Positions 35,255 to 35,291 of a DNA stretch of 35,291 bases are shown here, piece after piece; position 1 is the stretch's first letter; each line of letters opens with the position of its first letter. The DNA lies in IMG/VR virus record IMGVR_UViG_3300027865_000023, positions 1 to 35,291 of that record; one strand, given 5' to 3'. The position numbers and the translations under genes are program-made. Source of the stretch: a virus. Below the pieces are notes generated by a model. That model was given only the letters and a program-made list of their open reading frames with translations. It was not told the origin of the DNA and did no database searches.

Positions 35255-35291
35255 TTATTAATAGCTAAACACCTATAGGCTTATATGCTAT

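Noticed and set aside
1-35291. tRNA genes, CRISPR arrays, insertion sequences, rRNA
   Set aside because: Reading both strands I saw no cloverleaf with a CCA-type end, no regularly spaced repeat array and no transposase. The zinc ribbon on the exonuclease resembles a transposase ribbon but has no transposase domain with it.

Overview
This window is about 35 kb of a tailed double-stranded DNA bacteriophage (Caudoviricetes) or a prophage of one. Every gene I trust lies on the minus strand, so transcription runs from right to left. The evidence is a head-assembly module (TerS, GpA-type TerL, portal, protease/scaffold, decoration-like protein, major capsid protein), a replication module (SSB, replisome-organiser-like protein, DnaB-like helicase, VRR-NUC and RecB-type nucleases) and tight packing with 1-40 nt gene overlaps. 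AGGAGG-type ribosome sites, several TTG/GTG starts and TTGACA/TATAAT-like promoters fit a bacterial host. DNA is AT-rich. I cannot name the host. Tail, lysis and integration genes are not visible, so the window is probably incomplete, and one gene runs off the left edge.

Layout in transcription order, right to left. (1) 35.29-34.65 kb is a control region with two leftward promoters, one rightward promoter and a pair of short palindromes. (2) 34.65-31.75 kb holds a CII-like regulator, an AlpA-like HTH protein and a train of small membrane or Cys-rich proteins. A 45-bp promoter cassette in the control region is repeated exactly at about 34.0 kb. A gene-poor gap at 31.89-32.23 kb has a DnaA-box-like site. 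(3) 31.75-25.5 kb is replication and recombination. (4) 25.5-15.5 kb is an accessory island: family-2 glycosyltransferase, three SAM methyltransferases, a second glycosyltransferase, GDP-mannose 4,6-dehydratase, GDP-fucose synthase, sulfotransferase, ParB-like protein, radical SAM enzyme, deoxyribosyltransferase-like protein and a dATP/dGTP-diphosphohydrolase-like protein. It closes with a clear terminator. (5) 15.4-10.6 kb holds a PD-(D/E)XK-like nuclease, a DEDD exonuclease interrupted by an intein, a stand-alone TSCPD domain, HTH and zinc-ribbon microproteins and a DUF1508 protein. (6) 10.6-0 kb is packaging and head assembly, with an unexpected GT4-GT9 fusion glycosyltransferase between portal and protease and a LamG protein near the left end.

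The genes suggest a phage that makes GDP-fucose from host GDP-mannose and could transfer, methylate and sulfate a glycan, either on its own virion or on the host surface. The strongest items for follow-up are the intein placed in the Exo II motif, the repeated promoter cassette whose -35 box is flanked in a CII-site-like way beside a CII-like gene, a lambda C/Nu3-like nested scaffold start, terminator hairpins set directly upstream of structural-gene ribosome sites, and a broken second copy of the sulfotransferase.
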